A DNA stretch of 64,000 nt from CAZZCU01 sp964652825 (GTDB lineage: Bacteria; Bdellovibrionota_B; Oligoflexia; Oligoflexales; CAZZCU01): NCBI GenBank assembly GCA_964652825.1, contig CAZZCU010000009.1, forward strand, positions 1 through 64,000. The letters run 5' to 3'. A model generated the notes under the pieces. It saw nothing but the letters and a program-made list of their open reading frames with translations. It ran no database searches and had not been told where the DNA came from. Numbering within the stretch: the stretch's first letter is position 1; each line of letters starts with the position of its first letter. Positions 25,662 through 34,567 of the stretch are shown here, piece after piece. The position numbers were made by a program, and so were the translations under genes.

Positions 25662-26861
25662 ATGACTGAACGTTTGCAATTTAAATTAGAGGCCAAAGCC
25701 TCGGGATCGCGGGCGCGCGCCGCGCGCTTTCGTACGTTACACAACGAAGTTATCACGCCCCTGTTTATGCCGGTTGGCACCCAGGCCACGGTTAAGGGAC
25801 ATCGTAAGGAATTTTTGCTCGAAGCGGGCTCGCAGGTATTACTCGCCAACACCTACCACTTGTTGCTGCGGCCCGGGCCGGATGTATTCGCTCGTGTCGG
25901 CGGTATTCACAATTTTATGCGTTGGCCTAAGTCCGTGTTAACGGATTCCGGCGGCTTCCAGATTTTTTCTTTGGCGGAAAGTCGCACGATTACCGAAGAA
26001 GGCGCGGCGTTTCAAAGTTATATCGATGGTCGCTCGATTTTTTTGAGTCCGGAAGTAAGCATTGCTACACAACGTGCTATCGGCAGCGATATTATGATGG
26101 TGCTCGATCAGTGTATTCCGGCGACTGCTGACTGGCATACCGCCAAGGCAGCAATGGAGCTGACACATCGTTGGGCCGAGCGTAGTTTGCGGGCGCGTGG
26201 TGATTCCGAGCAGGCCTTGTTTGCAATTGTTCAGGGTGCTTGTTTCGAGGACTTGCGACGCGATAGCGCCAAGGCTCTGACGGATATGCCGTTTGATGGT
26301 TACGCCATTGGCGGGTTGGCTGTTGGTGAGACCAAAACCATGCGCGAGGATTTTACCGAGCTGGCGGCGGCGGAATTGCCGGAGCATTTGCCGCGCTATT
26401 TGATGGGCGTTGGTACACCCATTGATTTGTTGGAGGCGGTTCATCGCGGCGTGGATATGTTTGATTGTATTCTGCCGACGGCACTCGCGCAGCAGGGCGT
26501 GGCTTTTACCTCGCGCGGGCGACTTCGACTGGTTCGCGGTGTTTATAAATTTTCCGAAGACGTTCTGGACCCGGAATGCTCCTGCTCGACTTGCGCGCAT
26601 TATTCCATTGCTTATCTGCATCATCTGGTCAAATCGGACGAAGTACTGGGCTGGCAATTGATCGGTTATCACAACATGTGGTTTTATCATCGCTTGATGA
26701 CGCAGATGCGACAGCATATTCTTGCCGACAGCTTTGCCGGTTTTTATAGAAACATGCGCGAACAACTGATTGTGACTGACGGTGGCGAACTGCCATTACC
26801 TAAACCGCGTCGATCGCGCAAACCACATGCACCGGAATTTTTTCCCAGTAATCTACGGTAG
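25662..26861 (+). CDS. tgt: tRNA-guanine transglycosylase, variant motif
   Basis: A 399-residue TGT, which swaps guanine 34 for a queuosine precursor in tRNAs with GUN anticodons. It has the LTDSGGFQIFSL block (D95, general base), VLDQCIP, the base-binding GGLAVGE and the nucleophile Asp in VDMFDCILPT. The zinc site is CSCSTC plus His in AYLHHL. The usual PTRNARNG after the nucleophile is PTALAQQG here, which removes the arginines expected to contact tRNA. The length is about 25 above typical because of a basic C-terminal tail. The first ATG follows 45 bases after the protease gene. The stop overlaps a convergent gene by 9 bases. Confidence 0.95.
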   Translation: MTERLQFKLEAKASGSRARAARFRTLHNEVITPLFMPVGTQATVKGHRKEFLLEAGSQVLLANTYHLLLRPGPDVFARVGGIHNFMRWPKSVLTDSGGFQIFSLAESRTITEEGAAFQSYIDGRSIFLSPEVSIATQRAIGSDIMMVLDQCIPATADWHTAKAAMELTHRWAERSLRARGDSEQALFAIVQGACFEDLRRDSAKALTDMPFDGYAIGGLAVGETKTMREDFTELAAAELPEHLPRYLMGVGTPIDLLEAVHRGVDMFDCILPTALAQQGVAFTSRGRLRLVRGVYKFSEDVLDPECSCSTCAHYSIAYLHHLVKSDEVLGWQLIGYHNMWFYHRLMTQMRQHILADSFAGFYRNMREQLIVTDGGELPLPKPRRSRKPHAPEFFPSNLR

Positions 26862-28079
26862 CTGATTCTGATAGTCGCTCAGTTGCTGCAAGGAATTGCG
26901 CCAATTGCATGGTAGCTCCGCATAATTCGCACGCCCGTTTGTTGTCCGGCGCCGACATTGAATTCCAACAGGTGCGAATTCGCCCATGGTCTGATCAGCG
27001 GCAAAACTATCGGTGTCAAACTCGGGTGGTCGTTCGGAGGAGCGTGGCAGTGGTGGTACTTTCAAGATGGAATGCGGTGAGTCTTCCTCAGGCAAAAGAT
27101 TACGATAGATGGCGCCGGTGCCGAGACGAAAGGTGGTTTGCGGCAGGTAGTTGTAGCGGCGCTGCTCATTTATGTTTCTTGGATCAGAGTGCGCTATGAC
27201 GATAGTGATATAGCCGTTATCATAAACAGCATTGAGATGACTCAAACAACTACCGGTCTGTTGCCACAATCCACCCGCCATGCAAAACGACCAACTTTTC
27301 GCATCGGGTTTTTTAAAGCGGATAACCGTCACCAGATCGAGCTGTCGCGATTGGATCATGCGTGCTGATAAATAGGTGGTGTCGGGATTCGCGTACAGAC
27401 CATTGGTGGTTGGCGGGCGAAAAAATCGCACCCAGCCGTTGTGATCCGGCGCCGGCGGTAGCAGGTCCACTTGTGTTAGTCGGCTTGGTCGATACGCGAC
27501 AATGTTTTTCGGTCGTTCTATGGGTTGTGTCCAATCATCAGGATCAACGGCCATGACGTGCGGCAGTGCCGGTCGATTTTGTTCGCGAATGTCGTAAGTT
27601 CTAAACCAAATTTCCAGATAGCTCACACCTTGTGTGCCATCGTCATAAAGCAGAAATGTATTGTCGGGGGGCGTATTCCCATTCAGGCGGCTGGCTGGCA
27701 ATGCATGGATGGTGTAACTGCCGTCCGCATTGGTTTGCAGCCTGCCGGAATGAATGGTGGAGCGTTCATCAATCATAGCGCCGAGTCGTTGCGAATAAAC
27801 GGTAAGGCTAATGTAGGTCCCAGTGCCTTGAGGTGGAATATTGAATTTTAGCGCGGTTGGTTGCTCCGGATGCACGCCGATACGAATGCGTTCATACCAG
27901 ACATTCGCATCAGGAAACGCACCTTCGCCGTATGGTTGGTTGCTAAACGTTTCCCAATACTCGCTCATATCGAAGTTGATGGTGGGTGTGGCAAGAGCCG
28001 GCGTTGTGCCCAACAGGGCGATAAGGATGCCGCTGGTCATCCACAAAAATCGACAGTGATTTGCGTGCGGTTGTTTCAT
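26853..28079 (-). CDS. Secreted protein of unknown function (cytochrome partner)
   Basis: A 408-residue exported protein with a signal ending ALATPT near residue 32. It is rich in beta-prone stretches, Pro and Trp, with two or three cysteines; I recognise no catalytic motif. It starts 5 bases after the stop of the di-heme cytochrome gene, so the two form an operon and may act together in the periplasm or outside the cell. Its 3' end overlaps tgt by 9 bases on the opposite strand. The function is unknown; a substrate-binding or structural role beside an oxidase is inference. Confidence 0.75.
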   Translation of the reverse strand: MKQPHANHCRFLWMTSGILIALLGTTPALATPTINFDMSEYWETFSNQPYGEGAFPDANVWYERIRIGVHPEQPTALKFNIPPQGTGTYISLTVYSQRLGAMIDERSTIHSGRLQTNADGSYTIHALPASRLNGNTPPDNTFLLYDDGTQGVSYLEIWFRTYDIREQNRPALPHVMAVDPDDWTQPIERPKNIVAYRPSRLTQVDLLPPAPDHNGWVRFFRPPTTNGLYANPDTTYLSARMIQSRQLDLVTVIRFKKPDAKSWSFCMAGGLWQQTGSCLSHLNAVYDNGYITIVIAHSDPRNINEQRRYNYLPQTTFRLGTGAIYRNLLPEEDSPHSILKVPPLPRSSERPPEFDTDSFAADQTMGEFAPVGIQCRRRTTNGRANYAELPCNWRNSLQQLSDYQNQLP

Positions 28080-28084
28080 GCACC

Positions 28085-29629
28085 CTACAGTAACTTGAGA
28101 AATGCAATTAGGTCATCTGTTTCCTGATCGTTCAGATGACTACCAAAAATATGTCCCGTATTGGTCAAGCCGTGCGGATATTGATCAGGGTCATAGATGC
28201 GCACATAAGGATCTTGACGGCGTAATGCTTTAGCTTCATCGGCATTTTTCAGCGCGATCGTTTTCCAGCCAATGTTGATGTTGTCATAGTTATCAGGATT
28301 ATTGGGAAACGGTTGAATAGCAAAGCGGGTTGTTCTTTGCTCTGGTCGCAACAATTGCCGGATAGTCGGGACCGAGGCGTTGTGCAGATAGGGAGCTCGT
28401 GCCCAGATACCATGCAGGGGTGGAGCTTTGTAGCCACGCGTCGCCACCAGTTGCGGTGGTTGGAGCCAGGAGTTGCCGGTATTGGCGCCGCCAAAGCCCG
28501 TGTCCATCGCACGCAAAGCATCGGTTCCGATTTTCTCAAGCGGAATGATAACCCCTGGATAGTTGGTCAGCGTGTAGCGGTTGTCATCATCGCGCCGGTA
28601 CTGGCCGTGGCATCCGCTGCAGTTGGTCTGATAGATGCTGGCGCCGCGATCAGTTTGCTTGCTGTCCAGTTGATCGATATATGGGTACGCCGGCGGCTTG
28701 ATGGTGGTCAGGTAGGGAATACCATGCTTGGCAAAGCTTGCGTCGGCGGCGACAAAATCCTGGCCGCTGGAGTCGAGCGAGAAGGCCATGCCATACATGA
28801 TCGACGACGGATTGCCATAGAATCCACCGTCAACGTAGAGACCCTGGCTGTCTTCGCCGCGTAATTTAGTCCCCACATTCACCCAGTATTGGGTTTTCAG
28901 ATAGGATTGCACGTCATGCTCTAAATGTCGGTGACGAGGCAGGCGAAAACGCCCGTAAAAAATCTGGAAGCCCAAAAGCAGATCGAATTCCGGATAGGGG
29001 CGACGGACGTACGTCAGCAATCGGCCGTAGTAGTCCGCAGCGTTGACCATGGAATTGCGGTCCGGATTGCGTTGGAACAGGTTACCAATCGAAACATCCG
29101 CTGCCGTCAGTACGTCGGCATTGAAGCGTTCAAAGTCAAAGAAAACATTGCTGATTCCCTCTGTGTAGAAAGTCTCGGCCGAAGTTTTGGTGAACAACGT
29201 ACCAGAGTGACAGGAGCGGCAGTTAATCGTAAAGCCTGGTTCGGCAAGCGCCTGATCTTGTTGAATGCTGAGATCAAAGCCGGCATCGGTTTTGGTCAGC
29301 GCAAGCGGCAGACCATCGTTGGTGATTCTTGGGTCATAATAAAGACCGTAGCGTTTCTGTAGTTCGGCGGCAAATTCCGGGCTGCCGTATTGCATGGCTT
29401 TTAACGTCTCCGCCATGGCGGGCTGGTCAGGAAAATACTTGGTTGCTTGATGCGCCCAGACCGTCGGCAACTGTCGCAGGCCGCGTATTGGCCAGGCTGG
29501 TCGCGAGGCGCGAAAGGCATTCTCGATCTCGTTGTGGCCGTTCTTGGTGATGATATCGATATCACTGGCGGAGCCGGGCGCCACAGGCGCGATTGCGAGT
29601 ACCGATACAAATAGTAACAATGACCGCAT
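28085..29629 (-). CDS. Di-heme c-type cytochrome (RoxA/CCP-like)
   Basis: A 514-residue exported protein: the signal ends near ASD (residue 22), and two covalent heme motifs follow, CRSCH (C137-H141) and CSGCH (C337-H341). The segment around 401-418 (YKAPPLHGIWARAPYLHN) is the signature of the RoxA/cytochrome c peroxidase-like group, whose members oxidise organic substrates or reduce peroxide. The start is the ATG at 29629 with AAGGAAG upstream; a longer frame would run through the assembly gap. The next gene starts 5 bases downstream. It depends on heme supplied by the hem operon in this window. Confidence 0.9.
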   Translation of the reverse strand: MRSLLLFVSVLAIAPVAPGSASDIDIITKNGHNEIENAFRASRPAWPIRGLRQLPTVWAHQATKYFPDQPAMAETLKAMQYGSPEFAAELQKRYGLYYDPRITNDGLPLALTKTDAGFDLSIQQDQALAEPGFTINCRSCHSGTLFTKTSAETFYTEGISNVFFDFERFNADVLTAADVSIGNLFQRNPDRNSMVNAADYYGRLLTYVRRPYPEFDLLLGFQIFYGRFRLPRHRHLEHDVQSYLKTQYWVNVGTKLRGEDSQGLYVDGGFYGNPSSIMYGMAFSLDSSGQDFVAADASFAKHGIPYLTTIKPPAYPYIDQLDSKQTDRGASIYQTNCSGCHGQYRRDDDNRYTLTNYPGVIIPLEKIGTDALRAMDTGFGGANTGNSWLQPPQLVATRGYKAPPLHGIWARAPYLHNASVPTIRQLLRPEQRTTRFAIQPFPNNPDNYDNINIGWKTIALKNADEAKALRRQDPYVRIYDPDQYPHGLTNTGHIFGSHLNDQETDDLIAFLKLL

Positions 29630-29687
29630 GCTGCTTCCTTTCCGAAGTCGCGTTGCCGAGGTCAGGCAAATGCAAGCCGTATTCCAG

Positions 29688-29787
29688 NNNNNNNNNNNNN
29701 NNNNNNNNNNNNNNNNNNNNNNNNNNNNNNNNNNNNNNNNNNNNNNNNNNNNNNNNNNNNNNNNNNNNNNNNNNNNNNNNNNNNNNN
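29688..29787. other. Assembly gap (100 N)
   Basis: A run of exactly 100 N, the conventional placeholder for a scaffold join of unknown size. It lies between the divergent cytochrome gene and a gene fragment, so genes may be missing and the true distance is unknown. Confidence 1.
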
Positions 29788-30015
29788 GGCGCAATGGCGG
29801 CTGAAGCTGTCTTGGCATGCCGACAGGTGGAGCCATACAGCTATATTGCATGGCGACTCCGACGGCTGTTGACACGAAGTTTCCGGTATAAACCGCGCTG
29901 CTATTTTGCTACAGATGCGTTCACCCATGCCGTTGCTCGTGGCGCGCATGTTGCAATGTTCGCCGAGGCCATGCGTGAATGTCAGCCATATAATGAGTTT
30001 CGAGTTATCAGATAA
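29788..30015 (+). CDS. 3' fragment of a gene cut by the assembly gap
   Basis: From the end of the gap, 75 codons stay open until TAA at 30013-30015. The translation looks protein-like (YSYIAWRLRRLLTRSF, then YFATDAFTHAVARGAHVAMF, ending YNEFRVIR), with no signal peptide in the visible part. It ends 22 bases before the next start, so the two could share an operon. The 5' part is lost in the N run. I do not recognise the family. It could also be a chance open frame. Confidence 0.4.
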   Translation, partial: GAMAAEAVLACRQVEPYSYIAWRLRRLLTRSFRYKPRCYFATDAFTHAVARGAHVAMFAEAMRECQPYNEFRVIR

Positions 30016-30037
30016 TGCGAGCAGTGAAGGATTTTTT

Positions 30038-31903
30038 ATGTTTATGCAGTCGATAAAAGGTTTTAGTGCGCGAGTGCTGATTGTTATCGGTGCGACTCTG
30101 GGTGTATCGGGGTTTGCTGAGGTCACGGTACTTGCGGATGATAATGTTGAGGCGGAATTACAGCAGCTGCTACAGGCGGCGCCAGCTGAATTTAAGTCGA
30201 TCGATGCCACCGCCATGACATCGGCACGCAATCAACTTGTTAAAGCAATGAACGAATTAGAAAAATATCTTAATGCCAGCGGACCGGATGTTGCCGCCGG
30301 TTGGTTTCGTTATCTGGGTTGGGAAAAGCTGCAAGAGCAGTTGGCTCGGGGTGCGCAAGGCCCCGATATCGCGGTTTTGGATGAACTCGTTTCCCGCTAC
30401 TTTAAGTCTTATGATGGTCTCGATAACCAGGCGTTTTTAAAGATGCGGCAACAATTGCGTACCTATCGTGCTTACAGTCGGCTTCACTATGCTGCTAATC
30501 CACGACAGGATTATCTGGATAAGCTTGAAGCTATGCGTCGTCTTATTGCTGGCCAAAAGTTGCGTTCGCTTGATGTCGAAACCGTGCAGGAGCTTTCGCA
30601 TATTCATGGCTGGTTGGTTGAAGGTGGACAAGCTGTTCGCGTAACACAGCGGTTGCGTCAGGCGTTCGCCCACAATAACGCTCAGGTGAATGTACGCAGC
30701 AGTGTGATCGGGGATGAGCCGGTTGTGGTTGTGGATGAACGATCACCCATTCGCGAGTCGATTCTTGGTGCGCAAGTTTCCGGTCGTGCTCATACCGAGG
30801 CGACGGGACGAGTGATCTTTTATCCGAATAAGCAGACGGCCGATGTGCGCATGGAGCTTAAAGGGAATACCAAGTCTTCCAGTGTCGCCAGACAAGGGCG
30901 GGTTGCGGTGAATACCTCAGGGACGACATCCATATTTGCCTATAAGCGTCTGGGGTTTGATGGAGAGAAATTTTTTGCTTATCCCGCTGATGTTCAATGT
31001 AATACTCGTTCCACAATAACCTCGGTCAGTGCGCCACCGCTTATTCGTCGCATCGCTTGGCGGCGCGCACAGAAAATGAAGCCGCAAGGAGATCGGATTG
31101 CATCGCAGCGTACCAGTGAGAAGGTTGCGGGTGAATTGAATCAGCAAATGCAGGTATTATTGGCGCAAGCCAATACCGCTTATGCCCTAAATTTCCACAA
31201 ACCATTGGTGCGTTTGGGGTTTCAGCCAATGTTGGGCAGTTCAAGTACGACCCGTGACGTGTTGCAAGCCAATTTCTTGTTTGCTCGCAATGATGATTTG
31301 GGGTCGGCAACCCCGCCGCCGGCACCACTGGGCAAAAGTAATATCGAAGCTTCTTTGCACGAAAGCAGTCTGGCTAACACTTTAGATATTCTTCTTGCTG
31401 GTCTAAAGATAGCCGATCAGGATGCGGCGAGCCTCGCCGAAACGGTTTATGACGATGTGCCGGAAGAATTGCGAATCGATCTTCGTGACGATGACTGGTA
31501 CCTGGTTTTGACCGATAAAAGTCCTTTGTTACTCCGTTTTCAGGATGGGAATCGTCTAAGTATTACCGTAAGCGCGCAACGTTTTGTTCGTCGGGAGGTC
31601 GAGGAGCAAAATGGTCCCAAGCAAGTGGCAGAAAATATTCGGCTCGATGTGTTGTATGTGCTCGATCCATTACAGAACGGTTGGTTGGCCCGCCGCGTTA
31701 ACGGTGTAAAGATCACGTCGCCTGAGGCGATTGATCCTGATCTTTTGCGATTCATGCAAGAAAAGGCGGGGGCGTTTTTCGCCGCTGAGATTAATGTAAA
31801 GCGCGATATCATTCCCGAAGGGCTATTATCATTTAAGGTTCTATTGAACTCATTGTCGATGCAGGGTGGATGGTTGCGTTTGGGCGCCGACTACATTCGG
31901 TAG
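30038..31903 (+). CDS. Exported protein of unknown function
   Basis: A 621-residue protein with an N-terminal hydrophobic signal (VLIVIGATLGVSG) and probable cleavage near VLADD, residue 29. Residues 30-230 are helix-rich; residues 240-600 look mainly beta, with few cysteines. No known domain is recognised. I start it at the ATG at 30038 (GAAGGA 6 bases upstream) rather than 29906, which would add 44 residues with no signal. Dps follows about 80 bases downstream on the same strand. It is probably a periplasmic or outer-envelope protein. Confidence 0.8.
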   Translation: MFMQSIKGFSARVLIVIGATLGVSGFAEVTVLADDNVEAELQQLLQAAPAEFKSIDATAMTSARNQLVKAMNELEKYLNASGPDVAAGWFRYLGWEKLQEQLARGAQGPDIAVLDELVSRYFKSYDGLDNQAFLKMRQQLRTYRAYSRLHYAANPRQDYLDKLEAMRRLIAGQKLRSLDVETVQELSHIHGWLVEGGQAVRVTQRLRQAFAHNNAQVNVRSSVIGDEPVVVVDERSPIRESILGAQVSGRAHTEATGRVIFYPNKQTADVRMELKGNTKSSSVARQGRVAVNTSGTTSIFAYKRLGFDGEKFFAYPADVQCNTRSTITSVSAPPLIRRIAWRRAQKMKPQGDRIASQRTSEKVAGELNQQMQVLLAQANTAYALNFHKPLVRLGFQPMLGSSSTTRDVLQANFLFARNDDLGSATPPPAPLGKSNIEASLHESSLANTLDILLAGLKIADQDAASLAETVYDDVPEELRIDLRDDDWYLVLTDKSPLLLRFQDGNRLSITVSAQRFVRREVEEQNGPKQVAENIRLDVLYVLDPLQNGWLARRVNGVKITSPEAIDPDLLRFMQEKAGAFFAAEINVKRDIIPEGLLSFKVLLNSLSMQGGWLRLGADYIR

Positions 31904-31984
31904 ACATAGTTTTTGAATTTACGGTACATTAGCACTTGAAGACCAGTGAGCATTCGTTGCTGACGCGATCAAAGGAGAAACAAC

Positions 31985-32455
31985 ATGAAAATCGATATAG
32001 GTATCGCCGAGAATGATCGCAAGGACATCGCCAAAGGTTTGTCGCATTTGTTGGCGGACACTTATACCTTGTATCTCAAGACGCATAATTTTCACTGGAA
32101 CGTCACTGGCCCGATGTTTCAAACTCTGCATGTGATGTTTGAACAACAATATACGGAATTAGCGTTGGCAGTGGATCTCATCGCCGAGCGGATCCGATCG
32201 CTTGGCTCACCGGCGCCGGGGTCATACGCTGAATTTGGCGAACTAACCTCCATCAAGGAGAGTTCAGGTCATGTAAACGCCAAGGATATGATCCGTCAAC
32301 TTGTTGAGGGCCAGGAGGCGGTGGTTAAGACCGCGCGTAAGGTTTTCCCGGCCGCGGAAAAGGCAAGCGATGAGGCGACAGCGGATTTGCTGACACAACG
32401 TATGCAATTACACGAAAAAACAGCATGGATGTTACGTAGTCTTTTAGACGACTAG
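31985..32455 (+). CDS. dps: Dps-family ferritin-like protein
   Basis: A 156-residue Dps. The ferroxidase signature is complete: H37 in NFHWNVTG, H49 in LHVMF, and D64/E68 in VDLIAERI. Family members form dodecamers that oxidise Fe(II) with peroxide, store iron and protect DNA under starvation or oxidative stress. AAAGGAG lies 9 bases before the ATG. A TerC-family gene starts 31 bases downstream, so the two may be co-transcribed. No lysine-rich DNA-binding tail is obvious at either end, so DNA binding may be weak. Confidence 0.97.
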   Translation: MKIDIGIAENDRKDIAKGLSHLLADTYTLYLKTHNFHWNVTGPMFQTLHVMFEQQYTELALAVDLIAERIRSLGSPAPGSYAEFGELTSIKESSGHVNAKDMIRQLVEGQEAVVKTARKVFPAAEKASDEATADLLTQRMQLHEKTAWMLRSLLDD

Positions 32456-32485
32456 TTGGACGACTAAGGAAAGGGTGATCGCAAC

Positions 32486-33448
32486 GTGGATGCGACAAAT
32501 CATGTCCAGTGGAGCTATGCTCACTGGGTCGGCTTTTGTATTATTATTTTGTTCCTGCTCTTTTTTGACCTCCTGGTTGCTCACAAGAAGAATCACGCAC
32601 CGTCGTTTCGTGAATCTACTTTGTGGACCATGTTCTGGTGCTCTCTGGCCGGTATCTTCAACTTTGTTCTCTATCAGATGGCCGGCAAGGAAAAAGCGCT
32701 CGAGTTTACTGCTGGTTATTTGATTGAGTGGTCGTTGTCCATGGACAATGTCTTCGTTTTTGCCGTGGTGTTTCGGGCATTTCGCATTCCCATAGCTAAT
32801 CAGTACCGCGTGCTGTTTTGGGGGATATTCGGCGCTATTGTGATGCGTTTTTTCTTTGTCATCACTGGCGCGCAGCTAATATATCGTTTTCATTGGGTGA
32901 TGTGGGTTTTTGGTTTCTTTCTGATCTACACGGGTATTCGTCTATGTTTTCAAAAAGAAGACGATCTTGATCCTGAACAAGGCTGGGTCGTGCGTTGGGC
33001 GAAGAAGTTTATACCGATTGCCAGTAACGGCGATAAAGAACATTTCTTCGTCAAAGTCGATGGCAAGTGGTTCGCGACACCACTGTTTATCGTGCTGTTG
33101 GTGGTAGAAAGTACTGATTTGCTGTTTGCAATTGATAGTGTTCCCGCGGTTTTTGGTGTCAGTAAAGATCCTTTTATCGTTTTCACATCCAATATTTTCG
33201 CCATTCTTGGGTTGCGTGCCTTGTATTTCATGCTCGCTGGTTTTATGGATATCTTTAAATATCTACATTACGGCCTGAGTGTGATTTTGATTTTTGTCGG
33301 CGTGAAGATGAACCTGGAATACTGGTATCCCTTGGACAAGGGGCATTGGTTTTCTCCGGGTCAGAGTCTGGCAGTGATCGTCGGAATTCTGTTCATGACC
33401 GTGCTGGTCTCGGTGATTTCCGCAAAATGGGAGCGCAAGGCTAAGTAG
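32486..33448 (+). CDS. alx: TerC/Alx-family membrane protein
   Basis: A 320-residue integral membrane protein with about eight hydrophobic segments. Family blocks are EWSLSMDNVFVFAVVF, VVESTDLLFAIDSVPAVF and NIFAILGLRALYF; the Asp and Glu residues in the first two are the probable metal-handling acids. E. coli Alx exports Mn(II), and TerC relatives are linked to tellurite resistance and metallation of secreted proteins. The start is a GTG at 32486 with AAGGAAAGGG upstream. It follows dps by 30 bases. I see no yybP-ykoY riboswitch in that space. Confidence 0.93.
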   Translation: MDATNHVQWSYAHWVGFCIIILFLLFFDLLVAHKKNHAPSFRESTLWTMFWCSLAGIFNFVLYQMAGKEKALEFTAGYLIEWSLSMDNVFVFAVVFRAFRIPIANQYRVLFWGIFGAIVMRFFFVITGAQLIYRFHWVMWVFGFFLIYTGIRLCFQKEDDLDPEQGWVVRWAKKFIPIASNGDKEHFFVKVDGKWFATPLFIVLLVVESTDLLFAIDSVPAVFGVSKDPFIVFTSNIFAILGLRALYFMLAGFMDIFKYLHYGLSVILIFVGVKMNLEYWYPLDKGHWFSPGQSLAVIVGILFMTVLVSVISAKWERKAK

Positions 33449-33455
33449 CCTTGCG
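33434..33455. terminator. Hairpin between convergent alx and lptG-like genes
   Basis: CGCAAGGCT (33434-33442) and AGCCTTGCG (33447-33455) form a perfect 9-bp stem with a 4-base loop, spanning the alx stop codon. There is no strong T-run, so termination is likely but not certain. It could serve both converging genes. Confidence 0.55.
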
Positions 33456-33463
33456 TATCTAAT

Positions 33464-34552
33464 TCAATTGTAGCGTGTTCGCCAGATCTCAAAGCTCGCT
33501 ATCGAGAAGATCGCGACATTCGCCATCCAGGCGCCGATGATGGGTGGCAAAACATCACGTCGAGCAAGTGCTATGCCGGCATTAAGAATAAACCAATAGC
33601 TGATACCAATGGCCAGGGCGATAAGAACGCTGCGAGCGGTCTCGAAGCTACGTTCGGAACGATAGCCGAATTTTAATCCCATCAATGCGACGACAAATGC
33701 GGCAAAGTGAAAAGCGAACTTTACGTGCATATCAACTTTGTAACTGGAGATATCAGCGCCTGAACGTTCGCCACGGCCCACCAGGTCATAGAGTTCGCGT
33801 AAGCTCCTCTCGTTTGCCGCGCGTCGATCGCGCTTGAGTTTTTTGGGATCGATAGGTAGGGGTTGCACCTGAAATTCGCGCTTCTCCGCATGAGCGAGGG
33901 TGCCATTGGGACGAAAATAGAGGATTTTGACTTTATTCAGTTGCCATTGATCAGTTTGAGCATCGTAGGTTGCCGACTCCGCCTCAAGATTTTCTTTGGC
34001 CCGGAAATTGATGCCAGTATGAATGATGCGCACATGATTCAGGCTCATGCTGATGGGATCATACTCGCGAAAATTGATCAGGCGGTTGTGATCACGAATC
34101 CAGCTTGAGCCGATGACGGAATCGCCGCCGACATCGCCTTCGATTTGAACTTCTTTAACATAGTGCATGCGATCAGAGGTGCGCGGAACGACGACCTCGC
34201 CCACGATCAGAGAAATCAGGCTTAAAGTGAGTCCACCCAGGGCAACCGGTAGGCCGACACGAAGCGGTCCCATGCCGGCGGCACGCATGGCCGTAATCTC
34301 ATTGGTTCGGCTTAATAAGACCATACAAACGACGGATGCTAACAGCGAGGCAATCGGCAATGCCTGATTTAACAGATTAGGAATCTGATAGAAATAATAC
34401 TGTACGATCAGTTTGGTTGATGGCTGATAACGATCAAAGTACTTGGTGGTTTTATGAATAAAATCGAACATCACGAACAGAAATACACATAGTGCAATGG
34501 AGCCGATGACATATTTCATGTAATCGCGAAAAACATACAGAAATAATCGCAT
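33464..34552 (-). CDS. lptG: LptF/LptG-family LPS export permease
   Basis: A 362-residue permease of the YjgP/YjgQ family. Three N-terminal and three C-terminal membrane helices flank a periplasmic beta-jellyroll (about 135-265). The N-terminal part includes the coupling-helix region NEITAMRAAGMGPLRV, where these proteins contact the LptB ATPase. With LptB and LptC it extracts LPS from the inner membrane, so it marks a diderm cell. Only one such permease is seen here; its LptF partner must lie elsewhere. A small OB-fold lipoprotein gene ends 15 bases upstream. LptF and LptG cannot be separated confidently. Confidence 0.9.
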   Translation of the reverse strand: MRLFLYVFRDYMKYVIGSIALCVFLFVMFDFIHKTTKYFDRYQPSTKLIVQYYFYQIPNLLNQALPIASLLASVVCMVLLSRTNEITAMRAAGMGPLRVGLPVALGGLTLSLISLIVGEVVVPRTSDRMHYVKEVQIEGDVGGDSVIGSSWIRDHNRLINFREYDPISMSLNHVRIIHTGINFRAKENLEAESATYDAQTDQWQLNKVKILYFRPNGTLAHAEKREFQVQPLPIDPKKLKRDRRAANERSLRELYDLVGRGERSGADISSYKVDMHVKFAFHFAAFVVALMGLKFGYRSERSFETARSVLIALAIGISYWFILNAGIALARRDVLPPIIGAWMANVAIFSIASFEIWRTRYN

Positions 34553-34567
34553 ATTTATTGGCCTTGC

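Noticed and set aside
25938..26765. 275-residue frame opposite tgt
   Set aside because: It is a mirror of the tgt codons with no ribosome site or domain; tgt is unambiguous.
29630..29875. Extension of the cytochrome frame upstream through the N run
   Set aside because: The frame stays open only because N codons are not stops; the ATG at 29629 has a good ribosome site and a proper signal peptide.
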